Source: Lautropia sp. SCN 70-15
GTDB taxonomy: Bacteria; Pseudomonadota; Gammaproteobacteria; Burkholderiales; Burkholderiaceae_E
NCBI GenBank assembly: GCA_001724315.1
Contig: MEEC01000012.1
Coordinates: 1 to 29,137, forward strand
Length of the DNA: 29,137 nt
Direction: 5' to 3'
Below, piece after piece: positions 8,342 through 15,146 of the stretch; within the stretch, counting starts at the first letter, position 1; each line of letters opens with the position of its first letter. The translations under genes and the position numbers were made by a program. Below the pieces are notes generated by a model. The model was not told where the DNA came from. It saw only the letters and a program-made list of their open reading frames with translations, and did no database searches.

Positions 8342-8869
8342 TCAGCCCGCCGCGCCACCGAAGCCTGCCCGGAACAGGGCCAGCACCAGCAGCGTATAGA
8401 AAGCCGCCAGCAGGTCGTCGAGCATGGTGCCGAAGCCGTTCTTCAGCTTCGCATCGTAATGCCTGATCGGCGGCGGCTTCACGATATCGAAGAAGCGGAA
8501 CAGGACGAAGGCCGCCAGCTGCGCGCCGAAGCCGCCCGGCACGAACAGCAGCACCAGCCAGAAGGCGATGATCTCGTCCCAGACCACCGCGCCGTGATCC
8601 GCCACGCCGAGGTCGCGCGCGGTGCGCTCGCAGGCCCAGATGCCGATCAGGAAGCCGGCCGCCAGCACGATCGCCCAATGCGCGGGCGAGAGCAGCGGAT
8701 TGGCCACCACGAAGACCAGCCAGGCCCAGAGCGTGCCGACGGTGCCCGGCGCGACCGGCGACAGCCCGCTGCCGAAGCCCAGCGCGATCCAGTGCGAGAG
8801 CCGTCCCCGCATGAAGCGCGCGGTCGGACGTACCGGCTGGGGGGCCGGGCTCGGCGTCCGATCAGCCAA
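8342..8869 (-). CDS. pgpA: Phosphatidylglycerophosphatase A
   Basis: Inner-membrane lipid phosphatase (175 aa) that removes phosphate from phosphatidylglycerophosphate to give phosphatidylglycerol. Family features are the GFGSGLSPVAPGTVGTLWA stretch, the HGAVVWDEIIAFWLVL segment with its acidic residues, FFDIVKPPPIRHYDAKLKNG and GTMLDDLLAAFYTLL, together with several hydrophobic helices. The frame starts at a TTG (8869) with GGGAG about 6 nt upstream; an internal ATG at residue 20 would omit a non-conserved Pro-rich N-terminus. It follows thiL by 50 bp and is probably in the same transcript as nusB-thiL. Confidence 0.94.
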   Translation of the reverse strand: MADRTPSPAPQPVRPTARFMRGRLSHWIALGFGSGLSPVAPGTVGTLWAWLVFVVANPLLSPAHWAIVLAAGFLIGIWACERTARDLGVADHGAVVWDEIIAFWLVLLFVPGGFGAQLAAFVLFRFFDIVKPPPIRHYDAKLKNGFGTMLDDLLAAFYTLLVLALFRAGFGGAAG

Positions 8870-8919
8870 GGAACGCTCCCTGCGTTGCCATGGACCGCGC
8901 AGTAGATTGATTCACGCGT

Positions 8920-9885
8920 TCAGGCGAAATGGTCGAAGCCGTGGCCAGCAAAGGCGATCGGCCGGTCGCGCTCGTCGACCAGGCGCATCGAGTCGCCCGC
9001 GTCGAAGGCGCCGATGCGGGACAGCTGCAGCCCGAGCCGCGGGCCCAGCGCCTCGATGGCGACCCGGTTCTCGGGCGCGGCCGCGAAGAGCAGTTCGTAG
9101 TCGTCGCCTCCCGCCAGCGCGAGCTGCATCCTGCGCGTCTCGGGCAACCCCTGCAGCGCCGGCGCGACCGGCACCGCCGGCCAGACCAGCCGCGCGCCGA
9201 CCCGGGAGCGGTCGAGCAGGTGGCCGAGGTCGCCGGCCAGCCCGTCGGAAACGTCGATCGCGGCACGGGCCAGGTGGCGCAGGGCGAGGCCCAGCGCCCC
9301 CCGTGGCTCGGGTCGGTCGAGCCGCGCCCGGGCCGGGTGGTCCGCCGGCAGCGGCCGGTCTGCCTGCCGCTCGGCGACCGCGAAGGCCGCCGCGCCGAGC
9401 TCGCCGGATACCCAGAGGTCGTCGCCAGGCTGCGCGCCGTCGCGGCGCAGGGCCGAGCCGGCGGGCACCTGGCCGATCACCGTGATGCAGACGTTGAGCG
9501 GCCCGCGCGTGGTGTCGCCGCCGATCAGCTCGCAGTCGAAGCGGTCCGCCAGCGCGAACATGCCCCGGCTGAAAGCCTGCAGCCAGGCCTCGTCGGCCTG
9601 CGGCAGCGCCAGCGCCAGCGTGAAGGCGAGCGGCCGCGCGCCCATCGCCGCCAGGTCGGACAGGTTGACCGCCAGCGCCTTGTGCCCGAGCGCCTCGGGG
9701 TCGACGTCGTCGAAGACATGCCGGCCGCCGACCAGCATGTCGGTGGCGATCGCCAGGCCCTCGCCGCCTGCCGGCGCGCCGAGCAGCGCGCAGTCGTCGC
9801 CGATCCCGAGCAGGGCCTTCCGGGCCGGGCCCCGATCGAAGAAGCGGCCGATCAGCTCGAACTCGCCCAGCGGCTTCGGACTCAC
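8920..9885 (-). CDS. thiL: Thiamine-monophosphate kinase
   Basis: Phosphorylates thiamine monophosphate to thiamine diphosphate, the last step of cofactor synthesis. The 321-aa protein has GEFELIGRFF at the N-terminus, the ATP/Mg site GIGDDCALL, the TDMLVGGRHF-type stretch, NLSDLAAMGARPLAF, and the second half with AIDVSDGLAGDLGHL and ALAGGDDYELLFA. The start is a GTG at 9885; its last two bases overlap the nusB stop (GTGA), which indicates translational coupling. A nusB-thiL-pgpA order is common in proteobacteria. The reading frame is open further upstream but that part is a shadow of nusB. Confidence 0.96.
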   Translation of the reverse strand: MSPKPLGEFELIGRFFDRGPARKALLGIGDDCALLGAPAGGEGLAIATDMLVGGRHVFDDVDPEALGHKALAVNLSDLAAMGARPLAFTLALALPQADEAWLQAFSRGMFALADRFDCELIGGDTTRGPLNVCITVIGQVPAGSALRRDGAQPGDDLWVSGELGAAAFAVAERQADRPLPADHPARARLDRPEPRGALGLALRHLARAAIDVSDGLAGDLGHLLDRSRVGARLVWPAVPVAPALQGLPETRRMQLALAGGDDYELLFAAAPENRVAIEALGPRLGLQLSRIGAFDAGDSMRLVDERDRPIAFAGHGFDHFA

Positions 9886-10361
9886 GCCGGCCCGCCGGTC
9901 TCGACCGGCCGCAGCCGGCTGGCCACCCGGTCGAGCACGCCATTCACGTACTTGTAACCGTCGGTGCCGCCGAAGCTCTTGGCCAGCTCGACCGCCTCGT
10001 TGATCACCACCCGGTAGGGCACCTCGGGCATCCGCATCAGCTCGAAGGTTCCGAGCAGCAGCACCGCGTGCTCGACCGGGCTCAGCTCGGTGGTCTTGCG
10101 GTCGAGGTGCGGGGCGATGGCCTCGTCGAGCTCGGCCGCCGCCTCGAGCGTGCCGTGGAGCAAGGCCTTGAAGTAGTCGTGGTCGGCCTTCTCGTAGCCG
10201 GGCGTGCTGGCCGCCACGTGCGCCTCGATGGCGCCGGCGTCCTCGCCCGACAGGAGCCACTGGTAAAGGCCCTGCATCGCCAGCTCGCGCGAGCGCCGGC
10301 GCGCGTTCTTGGGCGGCGTTCCGCCCGAGCCGGCGCGCGCCGACGGACGTTCGGCGGCCAT
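9882..10361 (-). CDS. nusB: Transcription antitermination factor NusB
   Basis: All-helical RNA-binding protein (159 aa) that, with NusE (S10), binds boxA RNA and supports antitermination on rRNA operons. Recognisable parts are NARRRSRELAMQGLYQWL near the N-terminus, HYFKALL-like DHDYFKALLHG, LSPVEHAVLLLGTFEL and VINEAVELAKSFGGTDGYKYVNGVLD. The N-terminus has about 17 extra residues rich in Ala, Gly and Pro before the conserved core. The ATG (10361-10359) shares one base with the ribH stop (TGATG), and its own stop overlaps the thiL start, so ribH-nusB-thiL are translationally linked. Confidence 0.96.
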   Translation of the reverse strand: MAAERPSARAGSGGTPPKNARRRSRELAMQGLYQWLLSGEDAGAIEAHVAASTPGYEKADHDYFKALLHGTLEAAAELDEAIAPHLDRKTTELSPVEHAVLLLGTFELMRMPEVPYRVVINEAVELAKSFGGTDGYKYVNGVLDRVASRLRPVETGGPA

Positions 10362-10948
10362 CAATGCGCCTTCTTGCCGCGCTCGCCGCCGCGCGAGGCT
10401 TCGTCGTCGTCCTCGTCCTCGAACTCCTCGTCGAGGTCTTCGTCGAGGTCGTCGTCGTCGAAGTCGTCGTCATCCTCGTCGCCCGACAGCGTGGACAGCG
10501 ACAGCGACAGGTTGGCCATCTCGACGGCCACGCGGGCCGCGTCGGCGCCCTTCTCGGCGGCGCGGGCCTCGGCCTGCTCGTCGTTCTCGGTGGTGAGGAT
10601 GGCATTGGCGACCGGCACGTTGAAGTCGAGCGCCACCCGGCTCACGCCGGCCGCGCTCTCGTTCGACACCACCTCGAAGTGATAGGTCTCGCCGCGGATC
10701 ACCGCCCCGAGCGCGATCAGCGCGTCGAAGCTGCCCGAGGCCGCGAGCTGCTGCAGCACGACCGGGATCTCGAGCGCGCCGGGCACGGTGCAGACGAAGA
10801 TGTCGTCGGACTCCACGCCCAGCCCCACCAGCTCTTCGAGGCAGGCATCGCGCAAGGCATTGCAGACCGGCTCGTTGAAGCGGGCCTGCACGATTCCGAT
10901 CCGCAGGCCTGCGCCGTCCAGGTCCGACTGGAACACTCCGATTTCCAT
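10361..10948 (-). CDS. ribH: Lumazine synthase with acidic C-terminal tail
   Basis: 6,7-dimethyl-8-ribityllumazine synthase, the penultimate step of riboflavin synthesis. The core (residues 10-155) is normal: GIVQARFNEPVCNAL, VPGALEIPVVL, GAVIRGETYHFEVV with catalytic His90, and PVANAILTTENDEQAEARA. The ATG at 10948 has AGGAGA 10 nt upstream. What is unusual is the length: 195 aa against about 155-160, because of a C-terminal tail (157-183) made almost only of Asp and Glu, followed by a short basic end (SRGGERGKKAH). Lumazine synthase builds 60-mer or decameric shells, so such tails would be displayed many times. It is 5 bp downstream of ribBA and overlaps nusB. Confidence 0.96.
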   Translation of the reverse strand: MEIGVFQSDLDGAGLRIGIVQARFNEPVCNALRDACLEELVGLGVESDDIFVCTVPGALEIPVVLQQLAASGSFDALIALGAVIRGETYHFEVVSNESAAGVSRVALDFNVPVANAILTTENDEQAEARAAEKGADAARVAVEMANLSLSLSTLSGDEDDDDFDDDDLDEDLDEEFEDEDDDEASRGGERGKKAH

Positions 10949-10953
10949 GATTT

Positions 10954-12084
10954 TCAGTTCTCCTGTGGGCCGGACTCGAAGCCGACCACTTCGAGGTCGA
11001 ATCCGGCCATGCTGGGCATCTTGCGCGGCTGCGAGAGCAGCCGCATGCGGCCGACGCCCAGATCCTTGAGGATCTGCGCGCCGATGCCGTAGGTTCTGAG
11101 GTCGACCTTGCCGGCGCGACGCTTCGGCGACGCGGCGTCGGCGTCCCGAGCGGCCGGATCGGCCGCGGCGAGCTCGGCGAACAGCACGTCCGCCGGCTGG
11201 GCGCAATTGAGCAGCACGATCACGCCGGCGCCTTCGTCGGCGATCCGGCGCATGGCCCGCACCAGCGGCCACGAGTGCCCGCTCGCGCCGGCGTCGAGCA
11301 GGTCGAGCACGGTGAGCGGCTCGTGGACCCGGACCAGGGTCTCGCGGTCGGGGGCGATCTGGCCGCGCACCAGCGCCAGGTGCGGCGCGCCGGCCGGCTT
11401 GTCGCGGTACGCGTAGAGATCGAATGCCCCCCAGGGGGTCTCGATGGGCCGCCGCGAAAGCTGCTCGACCAGACTCTCGTTGGCGTTGCGGTACTGGATC
11501 AGGTCGGCGATCGTGCCGATCTTCAGGCCGTGCTCGCGCCCGAACTCGATCAGATCGGGCAGGCGGGCCATCGTGCCGTCGTCCTTCAGGATCTCGCAGA
11601 TCACCGAGGCCGGCGTGAGCCCGGCCAGCTGGGCCAGGTCGCAACCCGCCTCGGTGTGGCCGGCGCGCATCAGCACGCCGCCGGGCTGGGCCTTGAGCGG
11701 GAAGATGTGGCCGGGCTGCACGATGTCGTCGGGCCGCGCGTCGCGCGCGACCGCCACCTGCACCGTGCGCGACCGGTCGGCCGCCGAGATGCCGGTGGTG
11801 ACGCCCTCGGCCGCCTCGATCGAGACGGTGAAGTTGGTGCCGTGGACCGTGCCGTTGGCCGAGACCATCAGCGGCAGCCTGAGCTGCCGGCAGCGGTCCT
11901 CGGTGAGCGTGAGGCAGATCAGCCCCCGGCCGTAACGGGCCATGAAGTTGATGGCTTCGGGCGTGACGAAGTCGGCGGCCAGGACGAGGTCGCCCTCGTT
12001 CTCGCGATCTTCCTCGTCGACCAGGATGACCATGCGGCCGGCTTTCAGCTCGGCGATGATCTCGGGGGTGGTGGCAAGTGGCAT
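10954..12084 (-). CDS. ribBA: 3,4-dihydroxy-2-butanone-4-phosphate synthase with degenerate RibA domain
   Basis: The N-terminal half (about 1-200) is RibB, which converts ribulose 5-phosphate to the four-carbon riboflavin precursor. It has the metal-binding DEEDRENEGDLVLAA, HGTNFTVSIEA and RAGHTEAGCDLAQLAG. The C-terminal half (about 205-376) has the GTP cyclohydrolase II fold (LVRGQI, DLRTYGIGAQILKDLG), but the zinc-binding cysteine cluster and its RVHSxC context are replaced by VRVHEPLTVLDLL. GTP cyclohydrolase activity is therefore unlikely; similar proteins have been called RibBX. A separate ribA must exist elsewhere. The mRNA may be leaderless. ribH follows after 5 bp. Confidence 0.94.
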   Translation of the reverse strand: MPLATTPEIIAELKAGRMVILVDEEDRENEGDLVLAADFVTPEAINFMARYGRGLICLTLTEDRCRQLRLPLMVSANGTVHGTNFTVSIEAAEGVTTGISAADRSRTVQVAVARDARPDDIVQPGHIFPLKAQPGGVLMRAGHTEAGCDLAQLAGLTPASVICEILKDDGTMARLPDLIEFGREHGLKIGTIADLIQYRNANESLVEQLSRRPIETPWGAFDLYAYRDKPAGAPHLALVRGQIAPDRETLVRVHEPLTVLDLLDAGASGHSWPLVRAMRRIADEGAGVIVLLNCAQPADVLFAELAAADPAARDADAASPKRRAGKVDLRTYGIGAQILKDLGVGRMRLLSQPRKMPSMAGFDLEVVGFESGPQEN

Positions 12085-12090
12085 TGCGGC

Positions 12091-12096
12091 ATTTTA
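12091..12096 (-). promoter_or_regulatory. Possible -10 element of ribBA
   Basis: TAAAAT on the minus strand (12096-12091) ends 6 bp before the ribBA ATG, so transcription would begin at or next to the A of the start codon. No ribosome binding site precedes the ATG and no good -35 was found. No FMN riboswitch pattern was recognised here. Confidence 0.35.
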
Positions 12097-12174
12097 CGCC
12101 GTCCGGCCGCCGCAGACGCCGTCCGGCGGGCGCGCGGCGAGGGGGCCGGGCGGCGCCTCGATACTGGCCGCACG

Positions 12175-12672
12175 ATGGACATCGACCCGATCGACATCGA
12201 GGGCTATCGCCGCCTCGAGACCCGCCACGAGGCCCGCGAGGCGCTCGACCGCTGCCTCGCGCGCGGCCGCCGCTCGCTGAAGCTGTTCGACGAGTCGGGC
12301 GAGTTCTGGGGCCTGGACCGAAAGGCCTTCGCCGACGCGGTCAAGACGCTGCTGGATCGCAGCCGGGAAGCCTCGGTGTCGATCGTGGCGCACGACACCG
12401 GCTTCGTGGAGCGGCACTGCCCGCGTCTGATGGCGCTGCTGGCGGCCTATGGCCCTCGGCTGCGGATCGCGCCGACCGACCCGTCGGTGCGGGCCTACGA
12501 GCGCGGCTTCGTGGTGATCGACGACAAGGTGGTGCTGCGCCGCCCGGGCTTCGGTCAGTCGCGCGTGTTCGTGGACTTCGACGAGGGCGAGGTGGCCGCC
12601 GCCGCGAAGCTGCTCGCCGAGCTGCTCGACGGCGCCCTGCCCGGCCTGTCGGCCAGCGTGACCGGTCTCTGA
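12175..12672 (+). CDS. Conserved hypothetical protein (possibly DUF7931)
   Basis: A 165-aa soluble protein without signal peptide or membrane segment, starting MDIDPIDIEGYRRLETRHEA. It has an N-terminal helical part (REALDRCLARGRRSLKLFDE), a middle with SIVAHDTGFVERHCPRLMALL, and a C-terminal beta-rich part with GFVVIDDKVVLRRPGFGQSR. The layout resembles small Burkholderiales proteins that I associate with the DUF7931 label and a phospholipase-D-like fold, but no HKD motif is present and I would not assign an activity. It is divergent from ribBA (90 bp apart), and its last 118 bp overlap the 3' end of the Mpo1-like gene on the other strand. Confidence 0.75.
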   Translation: MDIDPIDIEGYRRLETRHEAREALDRCLARGRRSLKLFDESGEFWGLDRKAFADAVKTLLDRSREASVSIVAHDTGFVERHCPRLMALLAAYGPRLRIAPTDPSVRAYERGFVVIDDKVVLRRPGFGQSRVFVDFDEGEVAAAAKLLAELLDGALPGLSASVTGL

Positions 12673-13181
12673 GCGGCAGCCAGCCGCGCGGCGATCGCAT
12701 CGCGCAGCGGGTGGCGCAGGCCCAGCGCGAAGGCGGTCTCTGCGACCACGAACAGCGGGCCCACCAGCAGACCGACCAGGTCGTCCACGAAGGCGGGCTT
12801 GCGCCCCTCCCAGTAGTGCCCGACGAACTGGACGATCCAGCCCACCACGAACAGGCCCGCGCCCCACCCGAGCCAGGCCGCGGTGGACGCCGCAGCCGCC
12901 TGCGCGCCGATCCACAGCGAGACCAGCGACACCGCCAGCATGGCCAGGCCCAGCGGGCGATCGAGCCGGAACCAGAACAGCAGCGCCGCCGCGGTGGCCG
13001 CCACCGCCGGCGACAGCGGCAGGCCCTCGAGCGGCCAGCCGGCCGGCAGCCACGCCGGCCGCGACAGCAGGATGGCGACCGCAACGAAGATCATCGGCAC
13101 GCCCACGAAGTGGGTGGCGACGTTGCGCCGGTCGCGGTGGTAGTCGGCGTACTGCGCGAGATGATCGGTCAGCGTCTTCAT
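12555..13181 (-). CDS. Mpo1-like (DUF962/YGL010w) membrane protein
   Basis: Small polytopic membrane protein (208 aa) of the Mpo1 family; the yeast member is an Fe2+-dependent dioxygenase in alpha-oxidation of 2-hydroxy fatty acids. The family's conserved His residues appear in DYHRDRRNVATHFVGVP (His15, His24) and GHYWEGRKPAF (about residue 123), with four or more hydrophobic helices between. The bacterial function is not settled. The ATG at 13181 overlaps the ribE stop (ATGA), so it is coupled to ribE. The last 28 or so residues are Ser/Ala-rich and non-conserved, and are encoded opposite the end of the convergent gene at 12175-12672. Confidence 0.85.
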   Translation of the reverse strand: MKTLTDHLAQYADYHRDRRNVATHFVGVPMIFVAVAILLSRPAWLPAGWPLEGLPLSPAVAATAAALLFWFRLDRPLGLAMLAVSLVSLWIGAQAAAASTAAWLGWGAGLFVVGWIVQFVGHYWEGRKPAFVDDLVGLLVGPLFVVAETAFALGLRHPLRDAIAARLAAAQRPVTLADRPGRAPSSSSASSFAAAATSPSSKSTNTRD

Positions 13182-13804
13182 CGTCGATCCTGGGAGAGCA
13201 TCCGCTCGACGTAGCGGGCGATCAGGTCGACCTCGAGGTTGACCCGCGCGCCCGGTTTCAGCGCCTTCAGCGTGGTGACCTCGATCGTATGCGGAATCAG
13301 GTTGATTTCGAAGAGGGCGCCCCCGGCGTCGCCGTCTTCGTCCACGACCCGGTTCACCGTCAGGCTCACCCCGTTGACGGTGATCGAGCCCTTGTAGGCG
13401 AGGTACTTGCCGAGCTCGCGCGGCGCCCGCACCGCGAGCAGCCAGGACTCGCCGACCGGCTCGAAGCGCGCGACCTGGCCCAGCCCGTCGACGTGGCCCG
13501 AGACCAGGTGCCCGCCCAGCCGATCGGCCAGCCGCAGCGCCTTCTCCAGGTTGACCTCGCCGGGGGCGTCCAGGCCCACGGTCTTCGACAGGCTCTCGCG
13601 CGACACGTCCACCGCGAAGCGCGGACCGTCGATGCGCACCGCGGTCATGCAGGCGCCCTGGATGGCGATGGAGTCGCCGATCGCCACGTCGGACAGGTCG
13701 AGCGCGCCCGCGTGGACGGTGAGCCGCACGCCCGCCTCGGCGCCGCCGGCCAGCGGCTCGATGCTTTCGATGCGGCCGACCGCCGCCACGATTCCGGTGA
13801 ACAC
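13178..13804 (-). CDS. ribE: Riboflavin synthase (alpha chain)
   Basis: Dismutates two molecules of 6,7-dimethyl-8-ribityllumazine to riboflavin. The 208-aa protein starts with the diagnostic MFTGIVAAVGRIESIEPL and consists of two lumazine-binding barrels: the first has GDSIAIQGACMTAV and FAVDVSRESLSKT, the second YKGSITVNGVSLTVN and NLIPHTIEVTTL. GHLVSGHVDGLGQV links them. It lies 70 bp after ribD, and its stop overlaps the Mpo1-like start. The gene is sometimes called ribC. No FMN riboswitch was seen in the 70-bp gap. Confidence 0.97.
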   Translation of the reverse strand: MFTGIVAAVGRIESIEPLAGGAEAGVRLTVHAGALDLSDVAIGDSIAIQGACMTAVRIDGPRFAVDVSRESLSKTVGLDAPGEVNLEKALRLADRLGGHLVSGHVDGLGQVARFEPVGESWLLAVRAPRELGKYLAYKGSITVNGVSLTVNRVVDEDGDAGGALFEINLIPHTIEVTTLKALKPGARVNLEVDLIARYVERMLSQDRR

Positions 13805-13874
13805 GTCTGCTTTCCTCTTCTTGCAGTGATGCTTCGTTACGCGTGCGCCCGGGGAACCGCCCCGGACGCCCGGC

Positions 13875-15026
13875 TCATTCGGCGCCGGCGCGCGACTCCG
13901 GGTGCAGCTCGGACGCGCCCGCCGTGGGCCGCGCCGGCAGCCTGTCGGGCAGGCGCGCGAGCAGTCGGACGTCGTCGCCGACCCGGTCCACCGCCTGCAG
14001 CCACAGCCGCGGGGCGGCAGCCAGCGTATCGGGCGGCAGCAGGTCGGCCATCCCGGTCGCGTTGCCGAGCAAGGTGGGCGCGAGATAGACGAGCAGCTCG
14101 TCGACGCAGTCCTCGCGCAGCAGCGAGCCGTTCAGGCGATAGCCGGCCTCGACGTGCAGTTCGTTGATGTCGCGCCCGGCCAGCTCGGCCAGCAGCGCCG
14201 GCAGGTCGACCTTGCCCTGCGCGTTGGGCAGCTCCAGCACCTCGCAGCCGCGGTCGCGCAGCTCGCCGGCCTTTCCGGGCATCGCGCGGGCGCAGGCCAC
14301 CAGCAGATTGCCGCCGCGCACGATGTTCGCGTCGAGGTCGACCTCGAGCCGCGAGTCGACCAGCACCCGCAGGGGCTGGCGCGGCGTATCGACCGCCCGC
14401 ACGGTCAGCCGCGGGTCGTCGTCCTTGACCGTGCCGATGCCGGTCAGGATCGCGCAGGCCCGCGCCCGCCAGGCGTGTCCGTCGTCGCGCGCGGCGTCTC
14501 CGGTGATCCACTGGCTGCTGCCATCGGGCAGCGCGGTGCGGCCGTCGAGGCTCGCCGCGATCTTCATCCGGACCCAGGGGCGCCGGCGGGTCATCCGCGA
14601 CACGAAGCCGATGTTCAGCTCGCGCGCTTCCTGCTCGAGCAGGCCGCAGCGCACGTCGACGCCGGCCTCGCGCAGCCGGGCCAGGCCGCGGCCGCTGACC
14701 AGCGGATTGGGGTCCTCCATGGCCACGACCACGCGTCCGACGTGGGCCTCTAGCAGCGCGTCGACGCAGGGCGGCGTGCGCCCGTGGTGGCTGCAGGGCT
14801 CGAGCGTGAGGTACACGGTGGCGCCGCGCGCCGCGCCGTTGGCCTGCGCCAGCGCCAGCACCTCGGCATGCGGTTCGCCGGCGCGGCGATGCCAGCCCTC
14901 GCCCACCACCTGCCGGTCGCGGACGATGACGCAACCCACCCGCGGATTCGGGGTCGTGGTCCACATGCCGAGCGCCGCCAGTTCGAGCGCGCGCGACATG
15001 TGCTGGTGATCGGCTTCGGTGAACAT
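13875..15026 (-). CDS. ribD: Bifunctional riboflavin deaminase/reductase
   Basis: Carries out the second and third steps of riboflavin synthesis: deamination of the GTP-derived pyrimidine and NADPH-dependent side-chain reduction. The N-terminal cytidine-deaminase-like domain (about 1-145) has the catalytic His53-Ala-Glu55 and the zinc ligands Cys78 and Cys87 in EPCSHHGRTPPC. The C-terminal RibD_C reductase domain (about 148-360) has MKIAASLDGRTA, SSQWITGDAAR and ELHVEAGYRLNGSLL. Length (383 aa) is normal with a Pro/Ala-rich tail. The ATG at 15026 has only a weak ribosome site. It diverges from the ThDP enzyme gene with 120 bp between them. Confidence 0.97.
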   Translation of the reverse strand: MFTEADHQHMSRALELAALGMWTTTPNPRVGCVIVRDRQVVGEGWHRRAGEPHAEVLALAQANGAARGATVYLTLEPCSHHGRTPPCVDALLEAHVGRVVVAMEDPNPLVSGRGLARLREAGVDVRCGLLEQEARELNIGFVSRMTRRRPWVRMKIAASLDGRTALPDGSSQWITGDAARDDGHAWRARACAILTGIGTVKDDDPRLTVRAVDTPRQPLRVLVDSRLEVDLDANIVRGGNLLVACARAMPGKAGELRDRGCEVLELPNAQGKVDLPALLAELAGRDINELHVEAGYRLNGSLLREDCVDELLVYLAPTLLGNATGMADLLPPDTLAAAPRLWLQAVDRVGDDVRLLARLPDRLPARPTAGASELHPESRAGAE

Positions 15027-15064
15027 GGGGCGAGCGGCCTGCCTGGATCGTGGTCGGTTCCCGA

Positions 15065-15093
15065 TTATCGCCGCTCGCGGCCGGGGCTAGAAT
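15065..15093 (+). promoter_or_regulatory. Putative promoter of the ThDP-enzyme gene
   Basis: TTATCG (15065-15070) and TAGAAT (15088-15093) are 17 bp apart. Transcription would start near 15100, giving a leader of about 47 nt with AGGAG at 15137-15141 ahead of the GTG start. The -35 match is modest. Confidence 0.5.
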
Positions 15094-15146
15094 CGCGCCA
15101 CATCCCAACGAAACGACCGCAGCGCCGGCTGCGCACAGGAGCTCCA

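Noticed and set aside
8920..10605. One 561-codon frame that would fuse thiL to upstream sequence
   Set aside because: Only the part from the GTG at 9885 matches ThiL; the rest is a shadow of nusB and ribH.
12085..15146. FMN riboswitch before ribBA, ribE or ribD
   Set aside because: The conserved AGGGTGAAATTCC-type core was not seen in any of the gaps.
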